DNA of 25,062 nt from the NCBI GenBank assembly GCA_900893395.1, contig CAAHFI010691086.1:1-25062 (forward strand), given 5' to 3'. This DNA comes from Euglena gracilis. Lineage: Eukaryota > Euglenozoa > Euglenophyceae > Euglenales > Euglenaceae. Numbering within the stretch: the stretch's first letter is position 1; the number at the start of each line of letters is the position of its first letter. Of the stretch, positions 1-10,686 are shown in pieces. Both the position numbers and the translations under genes were made by a program. Below the pieces are notes generated by a model, which saw only the letters and a list, made by a program, of their open reading frames with translations, ran no database searches and had not been told where the DNA came from.

Positions 1-119
1 CCGGCGTGGGTTATAAAGTCCGCGGCACGCAAGTGGCCCCTCGCTCACGACGAGGCTTCGCCCACCGCCGTGGATGTCTTCCGTCCGTCCTCATCCCGCG
101 CCGATACTTGCCCGCGTAC

Positions 120-220
120 ACTTTCTGAGTGTCTATTTTTTTCGGTATAGTATTCGTTCCACCCATGTGGACAAGGAAGCCCAAAGTGACTTCCAATTTT
201 TGGAGGCGGCAACGCCATCC
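120..220 (+). ncRNA. SL RNA: Spliced-leader RNA, copy 1
   Basis: 101 nt. Exon T run is seven, giving a 25-nt exon, and an extra G sits in the donor region (GTATAGTATTC). Sm site and 3' stem-loop are intact. Type A flanks. Confidence 0.9.
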
Positions 221-433
221 TTTCTCCTTGAACCAAAAAAAAAAACACAGAAGGCTCGTTTTTTGTCACGACAAGCCGCTTGTCCACAAAAATCTCTTCA
301 AGGGTGAGCGGCGAGGAAAAATCCCGCCCTCCTGCGCGCCTTCCCCTTCATTCCCCCGTTTTTCTTCCACCCACCCTTTTTCTTTCTTTCTTTCCCCTAT
401 CCTCCTTCATCCCGAGAAGGCGCATAACCTGAT

Positions 434-549
434 GCGTACGCCATACTACCGGAATACACCTGAACCCGTTCGATTTCAGAAGTTAAGCCTGGTCAGGCCC
501 AGTAGTACTGAGGTGGGCGACCACTTGGGAACACTGGGTGCTGTACGCT
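434..549 (+). rRNA. 5S rRNA: 5S ribosomal RNA, copy 1
   Basis: 116 nt: three single-base losses against the reference (GTACGCC, CCGGAAT, CAGTAGT). Closing helix otherwise present; eight-T terminator. Confidence 0.88.
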
Positions 550-736
550 TTTTTTTCGCTTCCTGACTCGAAGGGGGGCCCGCAAAAAAAAATGCCCACT
601 TGGCTCGGATTTTCAAAATCTCTCCGGCGTGGGTTATAAAGTCCGCGCACGCGTGCCTCGGCTCACGACGAGGCTTTTCGCCCACCGCCGTGGATGTCTT
701 CCGTCCGCTCATCCCGCCGCCGATACTTGCTGCGTA

Positions 737-837
737 ACTTTCTGAGTGTCTATTTTTTTTCGGTATATATTCGTTCCACCCATGTGGACAAGGAAGCCCA
801 AAGTGACTTCCAATTTTTGGAGGCGGCAACGCCATCC
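737..837 (+). ncRNA. SL RNA: Spliced-leader RNA, copy 2
   Basis: Transcribed part identical to the reference. The bases before it read gta rather than gtac, so the ACACT/AGTGT stem could not form in this copy. Confidence 0.93.
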
Positions 838-1033
838 TTTCTCCTTGAACCAAAAAAAAAACACAGAAGGCTTCGTTTTTTGTCCGACAAGCCGCTTGTC
901 CACAAAAATCTCTTCAAGGGTGAGCGGCGAGGAAATCCCCCCCTCCTGTGCGGCCTTCCCTTCTTCCCCCGTTTTTCTTCTACCACCCTTTTTTTTCTCC
1001 CTTCCTTCATCCCGAGAAGGCGCATACCCTGAT

Positions 1034-1150
1034 GCGTACGGCCATACTACCGGGAATACACCTGAACCCGTTCGATTTCAGAAGTTAAGCCTGGTCAGGC
1101 CCAGTTAGTACTGAGGTGGGACCACTTGGGAACACTGGGTGCTGTACGCT
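1034..1150 (+). rRNA. 5S rRNA: 5S ribosomal RNA, copy 2
   Basis: 117 nt: CG missing from GGTGGGCGACC in the box C interval. Rest matches the reference. Confidence 0.9.
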
Positions 1151-1341
1151 TTTTTTCGCTCCTGACTCGAAGGGGGGCACGCAAAAAAAAAATGCCCTTG
1201 GCTCGGATTTTTCAAAATCTCTCCGGCGTGGGTTATAAAGTCCGCGGCACGCGTGCCCCCTCGGCTCACGACGAGGCTTTTCGCCACCGCCGTGGATGTC
1301 TTCCGTCCGTCCTCATCCCGCCGCCGATACTTGCCGCGTAC

Positions 1342-1444
1342 ACTTTCTGAGTGTCTATTTTTTTTCGGTATATATTCGTTCCACCCATGTGTGGACAAGG
1401 AAGCCCAAAGTGACTTCCAATTTTTGGAGGCGGCAACGCCATCC
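1342..1444 (+). ncRNA. SL RNA: Spliced-leader RNA, copy 3
   Basis: 103 nt. A GT duplication enlarges the loop of the first intron-part hairpin (CCCATGTGTGG). Exon, donor, Sm site and 3' stem-loop are standard. Confidence 0.92.
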
Positions 1445-1649
1445 TTTCTCCTTGAACCAAAAAAAAAAACACAGAAGGCTTCGTTTTTTGTCCGACAAGC
1501 CGCTTGTCCACAAAATCTCTTCAGGGTGAGCGGCGAGGAAAAATCCCCCCTCCTGCGCGCCTTCCCCTTCATTCCCCCCGTTTTTCTTCTCACCACCTTT
1601 TTTTTTTCTTTCCCCTTCCTCTTCATCCCGAGACGGCGCATAACCTGAT

Positions 1650-1768
1650 GCGTACGGCCATACTACCGGGAATACACCTGAACCGTTCGATTTCAGAAGT
1701 TAAGCCTGGTCAGGCCCAGTTAGTACTGAGGTGGCGCGACCACTTGGGAACACTGGGTGCTGTACGCT
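1650..1768 (+). rRNA. 5S rRNA: 5S ribosomal RNA, copy 3
   Basis: 119 nt through two compensating indels: one C lost in GAACCG and one base gained in GGTGGCGCGACC. Confidence 0.9.
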
Positions 1769-1955
1769 TTTTTTCGCTTCCTGACTCGAAGGGGGGCCGC
1801 AAAAAAAAATGCCCCTTGGCTCGGATTTTCAAAATCTCTCCGGCGTGGGTTATAAAGTCCGCGGCACGCGTGCCCCCTCAGCTCACGACGAGGCTTTCGC
1901 CCACCGCCGTGGATGTCTTCCGTCCGTCCTCATCCCGCCGCCGATTCTGCCGTAC

Positions 1956-2056
1956 ACTTTCTGAGTGTCTATTTTTTTTCGGTATATATTCGTTCCACCC
2001 ATGTGGACAAGGAAGCCCAAAGTGACTTCCAATTTTTGGAGGCGGCAACGCCATCC
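1956..2056 (+). ncRNA. SL RNA: Spliced-leader RNA, copy 4
   Basis: Matches the reference. The upstream flank is unusual (gattctgccgt in place of gatacttgccgcgt), two or three bases shorter. Confidence 0.93.
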
Positions 2057-2246
2057 TTTCTCCTTGAACCAAAAAAAAAAACACGAAGGCCGTTTTTTGT
2101 CCGACAAGCCGCTTGTCCACAAAATCTCTTCAGGGTGAGCGGCGAGGAAAATCCCCCCTCCTGTGCGCGCCTTCCCCTTCATTCCCCCGTTTTTCTTCTC
2201 ACCACCCTTTTCTCCTTCCTTCATCCCGAGAGGCGCATACCCTGAT

Positions 2247-2365
2247 GCGTACGGCCATACTACCGGGAATACACCTGAACCCGTTCGATTTCAGAAGTTA
2301 AGCCTGGTCAGGCCCAGTTAGTACTGAGGTGGGCGACCACTTGGGAACACTGGGTGCTGTACGCT
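2247..2365 (+). rRNA. 5S rRNA: 5S ribosomal RNA, copy 4
   Basis: Matches the reference; seven-T terminator. The following spacer is an A/B hybrid (cgcttcctgacttg). Confidence 0.96.
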
Positions 2366-2555
2366 TTTTTTCGCTTCCTGACTTGAAGGGGGGCCCGCAA
2401 AAAAAAATGCCCCTTGGCTCGGATTTTCAAAATCTCTCCGGCGTGGGTTATAAAGTCCGCGGCACGCGTGCCCCTCGGCTCACGACGAGGCTTTTGCCCA
2501 CCGCCGTGGATGTCTTCCGTCCGTCCTCATCCCGCCGCCGATACTTGCTGCGTAC

Positions 2556-2656
2556 ACTTTCTGAGTGTCTATTTTTTTTCGGTATATATTCGTTCCACCC
2601 ATGTGGACAAGGAAGCCCAAAGTGACTTCCAATTTTTGGAGGCGGCAACGCCATCC
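2556..2656 (+). ncRNA. SL RNA: Spliced-leader RNA, copy 5
   Basis: Matches the reference; preceded by the A-like gatacttgctgcg. Confidence 0.95.
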
Positions 2657-2855
2657 TTTCTCCTTGAACCAAAAAAAAAACACGAAGGCGCCGTTTTTTG
2701 TCCGACAAGCCGCTTGTCCACAAAATCTCTACAGGGTGAGCGGCGAGGAAAACATCCCCCCTCCTGCGCGCCTTCCCCTTCATTCCCCCCGTTTTTCTTC
2801 TCTCACCACCTTTTTTTCTTGCCTTCCTTTCATCCCGAGAAGGCGCATACCTGAT

Positions 2856-2974
2856 GCGTACGGCCATACTACCGGGAATACACCTGAACCCGTTCGATTT
2901 CAGAAGTTAAGCCTGGTCAGGCCCAGTTAGTACTGAGGTGGGCGACCACTTGGGAACACTGGGTGCTGTACGCT
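2856..2974 (+). rRNA. 5S rRNA: 5S ribosomal RNA, copy 5
   Basis: Matches the reference. First copy followed by the B-type cgcatcctgacttg, still without a C run. Confidence 0.96.
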
Positions 2975-3161
2975 TTTTTTCGCATCCTGACTTGAAGGGG
3001 GGCCCGCAAAAAAATGCCCCTTGGCTCGGATTTTCAAAATCTCTCCGGCGTGGGTTATAAAGTCCGCGGCACGCGTGCCCCTCGCTCACGACGAGGCTTT
3101 TGCCCACCGCCGTGGATGTCTTCCGTCCGTCCTCATCCCGCCGCCGATGGTTGCTGCGTAC

Positions 3162-3262
3162 ACTTTCTGAGTGTCTATTTTTTTTCGGTATATATTCGTT
3201 CCACCCATGTGGACAAGGAAGCCCAAAGTGACTTCCAATTTTTGGAGGCGGCAACGCCATCC
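3162..3262 (+). ncRNA. SL RNA: Spliced-leader RNA, copy 6
   Basis: Matches the reference; first copy with the B-type gatggttgctgcg upstream. Confidence 0.95.
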
Positions 3263-3449
3263 TTTCTCCTTGAACCAAAAAAAAAACACGAAGGCGCGTT
3301 TTTTGTCCGACAAGCCGCTTGTCCACAAAATCTCTACAGGGTGAGCGGCGAGGAAAAATCCCCCTCCTGCGCGCCTTCCCCTTCATTTCCCCCCGTTTTT
3401 CTTCTCACCACCCTTGCCTTCCTTCATCCCGAGAAGGCGCATACCTGAT

Positions 3450-3568
3450 GCGTACGGCCATACTACCGGGAATACACCTGAACCCGTTCGATTTCAGAAG
3501 TTAAGCCTGGTCAGGCCCAGTTAGTACTGAGGTGGGCGACCACTTGGGAACACTGGGTGCTGTACGCT
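3450..3568 (+). rRNA. 5S rRNA: 5S ribosomal RNA, copy 6
   Basis: Matches the reference; T run of six. First copy followed by a long C run. Confidence 0.96.
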
Positions 3569-3760
3569 TTTTTCGCATCCTGACTTGAAGGGGGGCCCCC
3601 CCCCCCAAAAAATGCCCCTTGGCTCGGATTTTCAAAATCTCTCCGGCGTGGGTTATAAAGTCCGCGGCACGCGTGCCCCTCAGCTCACGACGAGGCTTTT
3701 GCCCACCGCCGTGGATGTCTTCCGTCCGTCCTCATCCCGCCGCCGATGGTTGCTGCGTAC

Positions 3761-3861
3761 ACTTTCTGAGTGTCTATTTTTTTTCGGTATATATTCGTTC
3801 CACCCATGTGGACAAGGAAGCCCAAAGTGACTTCCAATTTTTGGAGGCGGCAACGCCATCC
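3761..3861 (+). ncRNA. SL RNA: Spliced-leader RNA, copy 7
   Basis: Matches the reference; followed by acacgaaggccg and the A-like tctcttcaaggg. Confidence 0.95.
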
Positions 3862-4049
3862 TTTCTCCTTGAACCAAAAAAAAAACACGAAGGCCGTTTT
3901 TTGTCCGACAAGCCGCTTGTCCACAAAATCTCTTCAAGGGTGAGCGGCGAGGGAAAAATCCCCCCTCCTGCGCGCCTTCCCCTTCATTCCCCCCGTTTTT
4001 CTTCTCACCACCCTTCCTCCTTTCATCCCGAGAAGGCGCATACCCTGAT

Positions 4050-4168
4050 GCGTACGGCCATACTACCGGGAATACACCTGAACCCGTTCGATTTCAGAAG
4101 TTAAGCCTGGTCAGGCCCAGTTAGTACTGAGGTGGGCGACCACTTGGGAACACTGGGTGCTGTACGCT
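4050..4168 (+). rRNA. 5S rRNA: 5S ribosomal RNA, copy 7
   Basis: Matches the reference; seven-T terminator, then cccg and a C run. Confidence 0.96.
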
Positions 4169-4366
4169 TTTTTTCGCATCCTGACTTGAAGGGGGGCCCG
4201 CCCCCCCCCCAAAAAAATGCCGCCTTGGCTCGGATTTTCAAAATCTCTCCGGCGTGGGTTATAAAGTCCGCGGCACGCGTGCCCCTCAGCTCACGACGAG
4301 GCTTTTGCCCACCGCCGTGGATGTCTTCCGTCCGTCCTCATCCCGCCGCCGATGGTTGCTGCGTAC

Positions 4367-4467
4367 ACTTTCTGAGTGTCTATTTTTTTTCGGTATATAT
4401 TCGTTCCACCCATGTGGACAAGGAAGCCCAAAGTGACTTCCAATTTTTGGAGGCGGCAACGCCATCC
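4367..4467 (+). ncRNA. SL RNA: Spliced-leader RNA, copy 8
   Basis: Matches the reference; followed by the A-like acacagaagg although its upstream flank is B-type. Confidence 0.95.
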
Positions 4468-4655
4468 TTTCTCCTTGAACCAAAAAAAAAAACACAGAAG
4501 GCGCGTTTTTTGTCCGACAAGCCGCTTGTCCACAAAATCTCTTCAGGGTGAGCGGCGAGGAAAAATCCCCCCTCCTGCGCGCCTTCCCCTTCATTCCCCC
4601 CGTTTTTCTTCTCACCACCCTTGCCTTCCTTCATCCCGAGAGGCGCATACCTGAT

Positions 4656-4774
4656 GCGTACGGCCATACTACCGGGAATACACCTGAACCCGTTCGATTT
4701 CAGAAGTTAAGCCTGGTCAGGCCCAGTTAGTACTGAGGTGGGCGACCACTTGGGAACACTGGGTGCTGTACGCT
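4656..4774 (+). rRNA. 5S rRNA: 5S ribosomal RNA, copy 8
   Basis: Matches the reference; the following spacer lacks the C run. Confidence 0.96.
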
Positions 4775-4962
4775 TTTTTTCGCATCCTGACTTGAAGGGG
4801 GGCCGCAAAAAAAATGCCGCCTTGGCTCGGATTTTCAAAATCTCTCCGGCGTGGGTTATAAAGTCCGCGGCACGCGTGCCCCTCAGCTCACGACGAGGCT
4901 TTTGCCCACCGCCGTGGATGTCTTCCGTCCGTCCTCATCCCGCCGCCGATACTTGCGCGTAC

Positions 4963-5063
4963 ACTTTCTGAGTGTCTATTTTTTTTCGGTATATATTCGT
5001 TCCACCCATGTGGACAAGGAAGCCCAAAGTGACTTCCAATTTTTGGAGGCGGCAACGCCATCC
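4963..5063 (+). ncRNA. SL RNA: Spliced-leader RNA, copy 9
   Basis: Matches the reference; upstream gatacttgcgcg is an A-like patch in a B region. Confidence 0.95.
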
Positions 5064-5249
5064 TTTCTCCTTGAACCAAAAAAAAACACGCAAGGCCGTT
5101 TTTTGTCCGACAAGCCGCTTGTCCACAAAATCTCTACAGGGTGAGCGGCGAGGAAAAATCCCCCTCCTGCGCGCCTTCCCCTTCATTCCCCCCGTTTTTC
5201 TTCTCACCACCCTTGCCTCCTCTTCATCCCGAGAAGGCGCATACCTGAT

Positions 5250-5368
5250 GCGTACGGCCATACTACCGGGAATACACCTGAACCCGTTCGATTTCAGAAG
5301 TTAAGCCTGGTCAGGCCCAGTTAGTACTGAGGTGGGCGACCACTTGGGAACACTGGGTGCTGTACGCT
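5250..5368 (+). rRNA. 5S rRNA: 5S ribosomal RNA, copy 9
   Basis: Matches the reference; C run follows. Confidence 0.96.
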
Positions 5369-5566
5369 TTTTTTCGCATCCTGACTTGAAGGGGGGCCCG
5401 CCCCCCCCCCAAAAAAATGCCGCCTTGGCTCGGATTTTCAAAATCTCTCCGGCGTGGGTTATAAAGTCCGCGGCACGCGTGCCCCTCAGCTCACGACGAG
5501 GCTTTTGCCCACCGCCGTGGATGTCTTCCGTCCGTCCTCATCCCGCCGCCGATGGTTGCTGCGTAC

Positions 5567-5667
5567 ACTTTCTGAGTGTCTATTTTTTTTCGGTATATAT
5601 TCGTTCCACCCATGTGGACAAGGAAGCCCAAAGTGACTTCCAATTTTTGGAGGCGGCAACGCCATCC
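5567..5667 (+). ncRNA. SL RNA: Spliced-leader RNA, copy 10
   Basis: Matches the reference; B-type flanks. Confidence 0.95.
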
Positions 5668-5860
5668 TTTCTCCTTGAACCAAAAAAAAAACACGCAAGG
5701 CGCCGTTTTTTGTCCGACAAGCCGCTTGTCCACAAAATCTCTACAGGGTGAGCGGCGAGGAAAAATCCCCCCTCCTGCGCGCCTTCCCCTTCATTTCCCC
5801 CGTTTTTCTTCTCACCACCCTTGCTCCTTCTCCTTCATCCCGAGAAGGCGCATACCTGAT

Positions 5861-5979
5861 GCGTACGGCCATACTACCGGGAATACACCTGAACCCGTTC
5901 GATTTCAGAAGTTAAGCCTGGTCAGGCCCAGTTAGTACTGAGGTGGGCGACCACTTGGGAACACTGGGTGCTGTACGCT
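5861..5979 (+). rRNA. 5S rRNA: 5S ribosomal RNA, copy 10
   Basis: Matches the reference; the following spacer lacks the C run. Confidence 0.96.
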
Positions 5980-6169
5980 TTTTTTCGCATCCTGACTTGA
6001 AGGGGGGCCCGCAAAAAAAATGCCCCTTGGCTCGGATTTTCAAAATCTCTCCGGCGTGGGTTATAAAGTCCGCGGCACGCGTGGCCCCTCAGCTCACGAC
6101 GAGGCTTTTGCCCACCGCCGTGGATGTCTTCCGTCCGTCCTCATCCCGCCGCCGATGGTTGCTGCGTAC

Positions 6170-6270
6170 ACTTTCTGAGTGTCTATTTTTTTTCGGTATA
6201 TATTCGTTCCACCCATGTGGACAAGGAAGCCCAAAGTGACTTCCAATTTTTGGAGGCGGCAACGCCATCC
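6170..6270 (+). ncRNA. SL RNA: Spliced-leader RNA, copy 11
   Basis: Matches the reference; B-type flanks. Confidence 0.95.
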
Positions 6271-6461
6271 TTTCTCCTTGAACCAAAAAAAAAACACGCA
6301 AGGCGCGTTTTTTGTCCGACAAGCCGCTTGTCCACAAAATCTCTACAGGGTGAGCGGCGAGGGAAAACATCCCCCCTCCTGCGCGCCTTCCCCTTCATTC
6401 CCCCGTTTTTCTTCTCACCACCCTTTTCCCTCCTTCATCCCGAGAAGGCGCATACCCTGAT

Positions 6462-6580
6462 GCGTACGGCCATACTACCGGGAATACACCTGAACCCGTT
6501 CGATTTCAGAAGTTAAGCCTGGTCAGGCCCAGTTAGTACTGAGGTGGGCGACCACTTGGGAACACTGGGTGCTGTACGCT
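6462..6580 (+). rRNA. 5S rRNA: 5S ribosomal RNA, copy 11
   Basis: Matches the reference; C run follows. Confidence 0.96.
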
Positions 6581-6775
6581 TTTTTTCGCATCCTGACTTG
6601 AAGGGGGGCCCCCCCCCCCAAAAAAAATGCCGCTTGGCTCGGATTTTCAAAATCTCTCCGGCGTGGGTTATAAAGTCCGCGGCACGCGTGGCCCCTCAGC
6701 TCACGACGAGGCTTTTGCCCACCGCCGTGGATGTCTTCCGTCCGTCCTCATCCCGCCGCCGATGGTTGCGCGTAC

Positions 6776-6876
6776 ACTTTCTGAGTGTCTATTTTTTTTC
6801 GGTATATATTCGTTCCACCCATGTGGACAAGGAAGCCCAAAGTGACTTCCAATTTTTGGAGGCGGCAACGCCATCC
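6776..6876 (+). ncRNA. SL RNA: Spliced-leader RNA, copy 12
   Basis: Matches the reference; upstream flank is slightly shortened (gatggttgcgcg). Confidence 0.95.
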
Positions 6877-7065
6877 TTTCTCCTTGAACCAAAAAAAAAC
6901 ACGAAGGCGCGTTTTTTGTCCGACAAGCCGCTTGTCCACAAAATCTCTACAGGGTGAGCGGCGAGGAAAAATCCCGCCCTCCTGCGCGCCTTCCCCTTCA
7001 TTTCCCCCCGTTTTTCTTCTCACCACCCTTGCCTCCTTTCATCCCGAGAAGGCGCATACCCTGAT

Positions 7066-7184
7066 GCGTACGGCCATACTACCGGGAATACACCTGAACC
7101 CGTTCGATTTCAGAAGTTAAGCCTGGTCAGGCCCAGTTAGTACTGAGGTGGGCGACCACTTGGGAACACTGGGTGCTGTACGCT
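7066..7184 (+). rRNA. 5S rRNA: 5S ribosomal RNA, copy 12
   Basis: Matches the reference; shorter C run (cccgcccccccc) follows. Confidence 0.96.
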
Positions 7185-7378
7185 TTTTTTCGCATCCTGA
7201 CTTGAAGGGGGGCCCGCCCCCCCCAAAAAAATGCCCTTGGCTCGGATTTTCAAAATCTCTCCGGCGTGGGTTATAAAGTCCGCGGCACGCGTGCCCCTCA
7301 GCTCACGACGAGGCTTTTGCCCACCGCCGTGGATGTCTTCCGTCCGTCCTCATCCCGCCGCCGATACTTGCTGCGTAC

Positions 7379-7479
7379 ACTTTCTGAGTGTCTATTTTTT
7401 TTCGGTATATATTCGTTCCACCCATGTGGACAAGGAAGCCCAAAGTGACTTCCAATTTTTGGAGGCGGCAACGCCATCC
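7379..7479 (+). ncRNA. SL RNA: Spliced-leader RNA, copy 13
   Basis: Matches the reference; upstream gatacttgctgcg is an A-like patch. Confidence 0.95.
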
Positions 7480-7666
7480 TTTCTCCTTGAACCAAAAAAA
7501 AACACGCAAGGCGCGTTTTTTGTCCGACAAGCCGCTTGTCCACAAAATCTCTACAGGGTGAGCGGCGAGGAAAAATCCCCCTCCTGCGCGCCTTCCCCTT
7601 CATTTCCCCCGTTTTTCTTCTCACCACCCTTGCCTTCCTTCATCCCGAGAAGGCGCATACCCTGAT

Positions 7667-7784
7667 GCGTACGGCCATACTACCGGGAATACACCTGAAC
7701 CCGTTCGATTTCAGAAGTTAAGCCTGGTCAGGCCAGTTAGTACTGAGGTGGGCGACCACTTGGGAACACTGGGTGCTGTACGCT
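7667..7784 (+). rRNA. 5S rRNA: 5S ribosomal RNA, copy 13
   Basis: 118 nt: one C missing from GGCCC in the intermediate-element region. Confidence 0.94.
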
Positions 7785-7980
7785 TTTTTTCGCATCCTGA
7801 CTTGAAGGGGGGCCCGCCCCCCCCAAAAAAATGCCGCCTTGGCTCGGATTTTCAAAATCTCTCCGGCGTGGGTTATAAAGTCCGCGGCACGCGTGGCCCC
7901 TCGCTCACGACGAGGCTTTTGCCCACCGCCGTGGATGTCTTCCGTCCGTCCTCATCCCGCCGCCGATGGTTGCTGCGTAC

Positions 7981-8080
7981 ACTTTCTGAGTGTCTATTTT
8001 TTTTCGGTATATATTCGTTCCACCCATGTGGACAAGGAAGCCCAAAGGACTTCCAATTTTTGGAGGCGGCAACGCCATCC
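7981..8080 (+). ncRNA. SL RNA: Spliced-leader RNA, copy 14
   Basis: 100 nt: residue T68, the same site that is T or C elsewhere, is absent (CAAAGGACTT). It lies in a loop, so the fold is kept. Confidence 0.93.
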
Positions 8081-8270
8081 TTTCTCCTTGAACCAAAAAA
8101 AAACACGCAAGGCGCGTTTTTTGTCCGACAAGCCGCTTGTCCACAAAATCTCTACAGGGTGAGCGGCGAGGAAAAATCCCCCCTCCTGTGCGCGCCTTCC
8201 CCTTCATTTCCCCCGTTTTTCTTCTCACCACCCTTGCCCTCCTTCATCCCGAGAAGGCGCATACCCTGAT

Positions 8271-8389
8271 GCGTACGGCCATACTACCGGGAATACACCT
8301 GAACCCGTTCGATTTCAGAAGTTAAGCCTGGTCAGGCCCAGTTAGTACTGAGGTGGGCGACCACTTGGGAACACTGGGTGCTGTACGCT
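8271..8389 (+). rRNA. 5S rRNA: 5S ribosomal RNA, copy 14
   Basis: Matches the reference; short C run follows. Confidence 0.96.
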
Positions 8390-8579
8390 TTTTTTCGCAT
8401 CCTGACTTGAAGGGGGGCCCCCCCAAAAAATGCCGCCTTGGCTCGGATTTTCAAAATCTCTCCGGCGTGGGTTATAAAGTCCGCGGCACGCGTGCCCCTC
8501 AGCTCACGACGAGGCTTTTGCCCACCGCCGTGGATGTCTTCCGTCCGTCCTCATCCCGCCGCCGATGGTTGCTGCGTAC

Positions 8580-8680
8580 ACTTTCTGAGTGTCTATTTTT
8601 TTTCGGTATATATTCGTTCCACCCATGTGGACAAGGAAGCCCAAAGTGACTTCCAATTTTTGGAGGCGGCAACGCCATCC
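8580..8680 (+). ncRNA. SL RNA: Spliced-leader RNA, copy 15
   Basis: Matches the reference; B-type flanks. Confidence 0.95.
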
Positions 8681-8871
8681 TTTCTCCTTGAACCAAAAAA
8701 AAAACACGCAAGGCGCGTTTTTTGTCCGACAAGCCGCTTGTCCACAAAATCTCTACAGGGTGAGCGGCGAGGGAAAAATCCCGCCCTCCTGCGCGCCTTC
8801 CCCTTCATTTCCCCCCGTTTTTCTTCTCACCACCCTTGCCTCCTTCATCCCGAGAAGGCGCATACCCTGAT

Positions 8872-8990
8872 GCGTACGGCCATACTACCGGGAATACACC
8901 TGAACCCGTTCGATTTCAGAAGTTAAGCCTGGTCAGGCCCAGTTAGTACTGAGGTGGGCGACCACTTGGGAACACTGGGTGCTGTACGCT
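8872..8990 (+). rRNA. 5S rRNA: 5S ribosomal RNA, copy 15
   Basis: Matches the reference; long C run follows. Confidence 0.96.
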
Positions 8991-9186
8991 TTTTTTCGCA
9001 TCCTGACTTGAAGGGGGGCCCCCCCCCCCCAAAAAATGCCGCCTTGGCTCGGATTTTCAAAATCTCTCCGGCGTGGGTTATAAAGTCCGCGGCACGCGTG
9101 GCCCCTCAGCTCACGACGAGGCTTTTGCCCACCGCCGTGGATGTCTTCCGTCCGTCCTCATCCCGCCGCCGATGGTTGCTGCGTAC

Positions 9187-9287
9187 ACTTTCTGAGTGTC
9201 TATTTTTTTTCGGTATATATTCGTTCCACCCATGTGGACAAGGAAGCCCAAAGTGACTTCCAATTTTTGGAGGCGGCAACGCCATCC
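9187..9287 (+). ncRNA. SL RNA: Spliced-leader RNA, copy 16
   Basis: Matches the reference; B-type upstream flank, acacgaaggcg downstream. Confidence 0.95.
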
Positions 9288-9476
9288 TTTCTCCTTGAAC
9301 CAAAAAAAAACACGAAGGCGCCGTTTTTTGTCCGACAAGCCGCTTGTCCACAAAATCTCTACAGGGTGAGCGGCGAGGAAAACATCCCCCCTCCTGCGCG
9401 CCTTCCCCTTCATTTCCCCCCGTTTTTCTTCTCACCACCCTTGCCTCCTTCATCCCGAGAAGGCGCATACCCTGAT

Positions 9477-9595
9477 GCGTACGGCCATACTACCGGGAAT
9501 ACACCTGAACCCGTTCGATTTCAGAAGTTAAGCCTGGTCAGGCCCAGTTAGTACTGAGGTGGGCGACCACTTGGGAACACTGGGTGCTGTACGCT
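9477..9595 (+). rRNA. 5S rRNA: 5S ribosomal RNA, copy 16
   Basis: Matches the reference. Its spacer has ccag between the G and C runs, a possible intermediate to type C. Confidence 0.96.
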
Positions 9596-9797
9596 TTTTT
9601 TCGCATCCTGACTTGAAGGGGGGGGCCAGCCCCCCCCCCAAAAAAAATGCCGCCTTGGCTCGGATTTTCAAAATCTCTCCGGCGTGGGTTATAAAGTCCG
9701 CGGCACGCGTGGCCCCTCAGCTCACGACGAGGCTTTTGCCCACCGCCGTGGATGTCTTCCGTCCGTCCTCATCCCGCCGCCGATGGTTGCTGCGTAC

Positions 9798-9898
9798 ACT
9801 TTCTGAGTGTCTATTTTTTTTCGGTATATATTCGTTCCACCCATGTGGACAAGGAAGCCCAAAGTGACTTCCAATTTTTGGAGGCGGCAACGCCATCC
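9798..9898 (+). ncRNA. SL RNA: Spliced-leader RNA, copy 17
   Basis: Matches the reference; B-type flanks. Confidence 0.95.
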
Positions 9899-10087
9899 TT
9901 TCTCCTTGAACCAAAAAAAAACACGCAAGGCGCGTTTTTTGTCCGACAAGCCGCTTGTCCACAAAATCTCTACAGGGTGAGCGGCGAGGGAAAACATCCC
10001 CCCTCCTGCGCGCCTTCCCCTTCATTTCCCCCGTTTTTCTTCTCACCACCCTTGCCTCCTTCATCCCGAGAAGGCGCATACCCTGAT

Positions 10088-10206
10088 GCGTACGGCCATA
10101 CTACCGGGAATACACCTGAACCCGTTCGATTTCAGAAGTTAAGCCTGGTCAGGCCCAGTTAGTACTGAGGTGGGCGACCACTTGGGAACACTGGGTGCTG
10201 TACGCT
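10088..10206 (+). rRNA. 5S rRNA: 5S ribosomal RNA, copy 17
   Basis: Matches the reference. The following spacer (cgctcctgacttg, eight G, no C run) is an isolated A-like patch directly before the type C block. Confidence 0.96.
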
Positions 10207-10397
10207 TTTTTTCGCTCCTGACTTGAAGGGGGGGGCCGCAAAAAAAATGCCGCCTTGGCTCGGATTTTCAAAATCTCTCCGGCGTGGGTTATAAAGTCCG
10301 CGGCACGCGTGGCCCCTCAGCTCACGACGAGGCTTTTGCCCACCGCCGTGGATGTCTTCCGTCCGTCCTCATCCCGCCGCCGATGGTTGCTGCGTAC

Positions 10398-10498
10398 ACT
10401 TTCTGAGTGTCTATTTTTTTTCGGTATATATTCGTTCCACCCATGTGGACAAGGAAGCCCAAAGTGACTTCCAATTTTTGGAGGCGGCAACGCCATCC
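10398..10498 (+). ncRNA. SL RNA: Spliced-leader RNA, copy 18
   Basis: Matches the reference; B-type flanks. Confidence 0.95.
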
Positions 10499-10686
10499 TT
10501 TCTCCTTGAACCAAAAAAAAACACGCAAGGCGCCGTTTTTTGTCCGACAAGCCGCTTGTCCACAAAATCTCTACAGGGTGAGCGGCGAGGGAAAAATCCC
10601 GCCCTCCTGCGCGCCTTCCCCTTCATTTCCCCGTTTTTCTTCTCACCCCCTTGCCTCCTTCATCCCGAGAAGGCGCATACCCTGAT

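Larger units (their letters stand above)
1..2365 (+). repeat. Left block of type A spacer units
   Basis: Units here carry cgcttcctgactcg after the 5S terminator, no long C run, gatacttgc just before SL, acagaaggcttcg after the A tract, and often cgcataacctg before 5S. Copies 1-3 also contain small indels in both genes. Copy 4 already mixes A and B states, so the right boundary is gradual. Confidence 0.75.
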
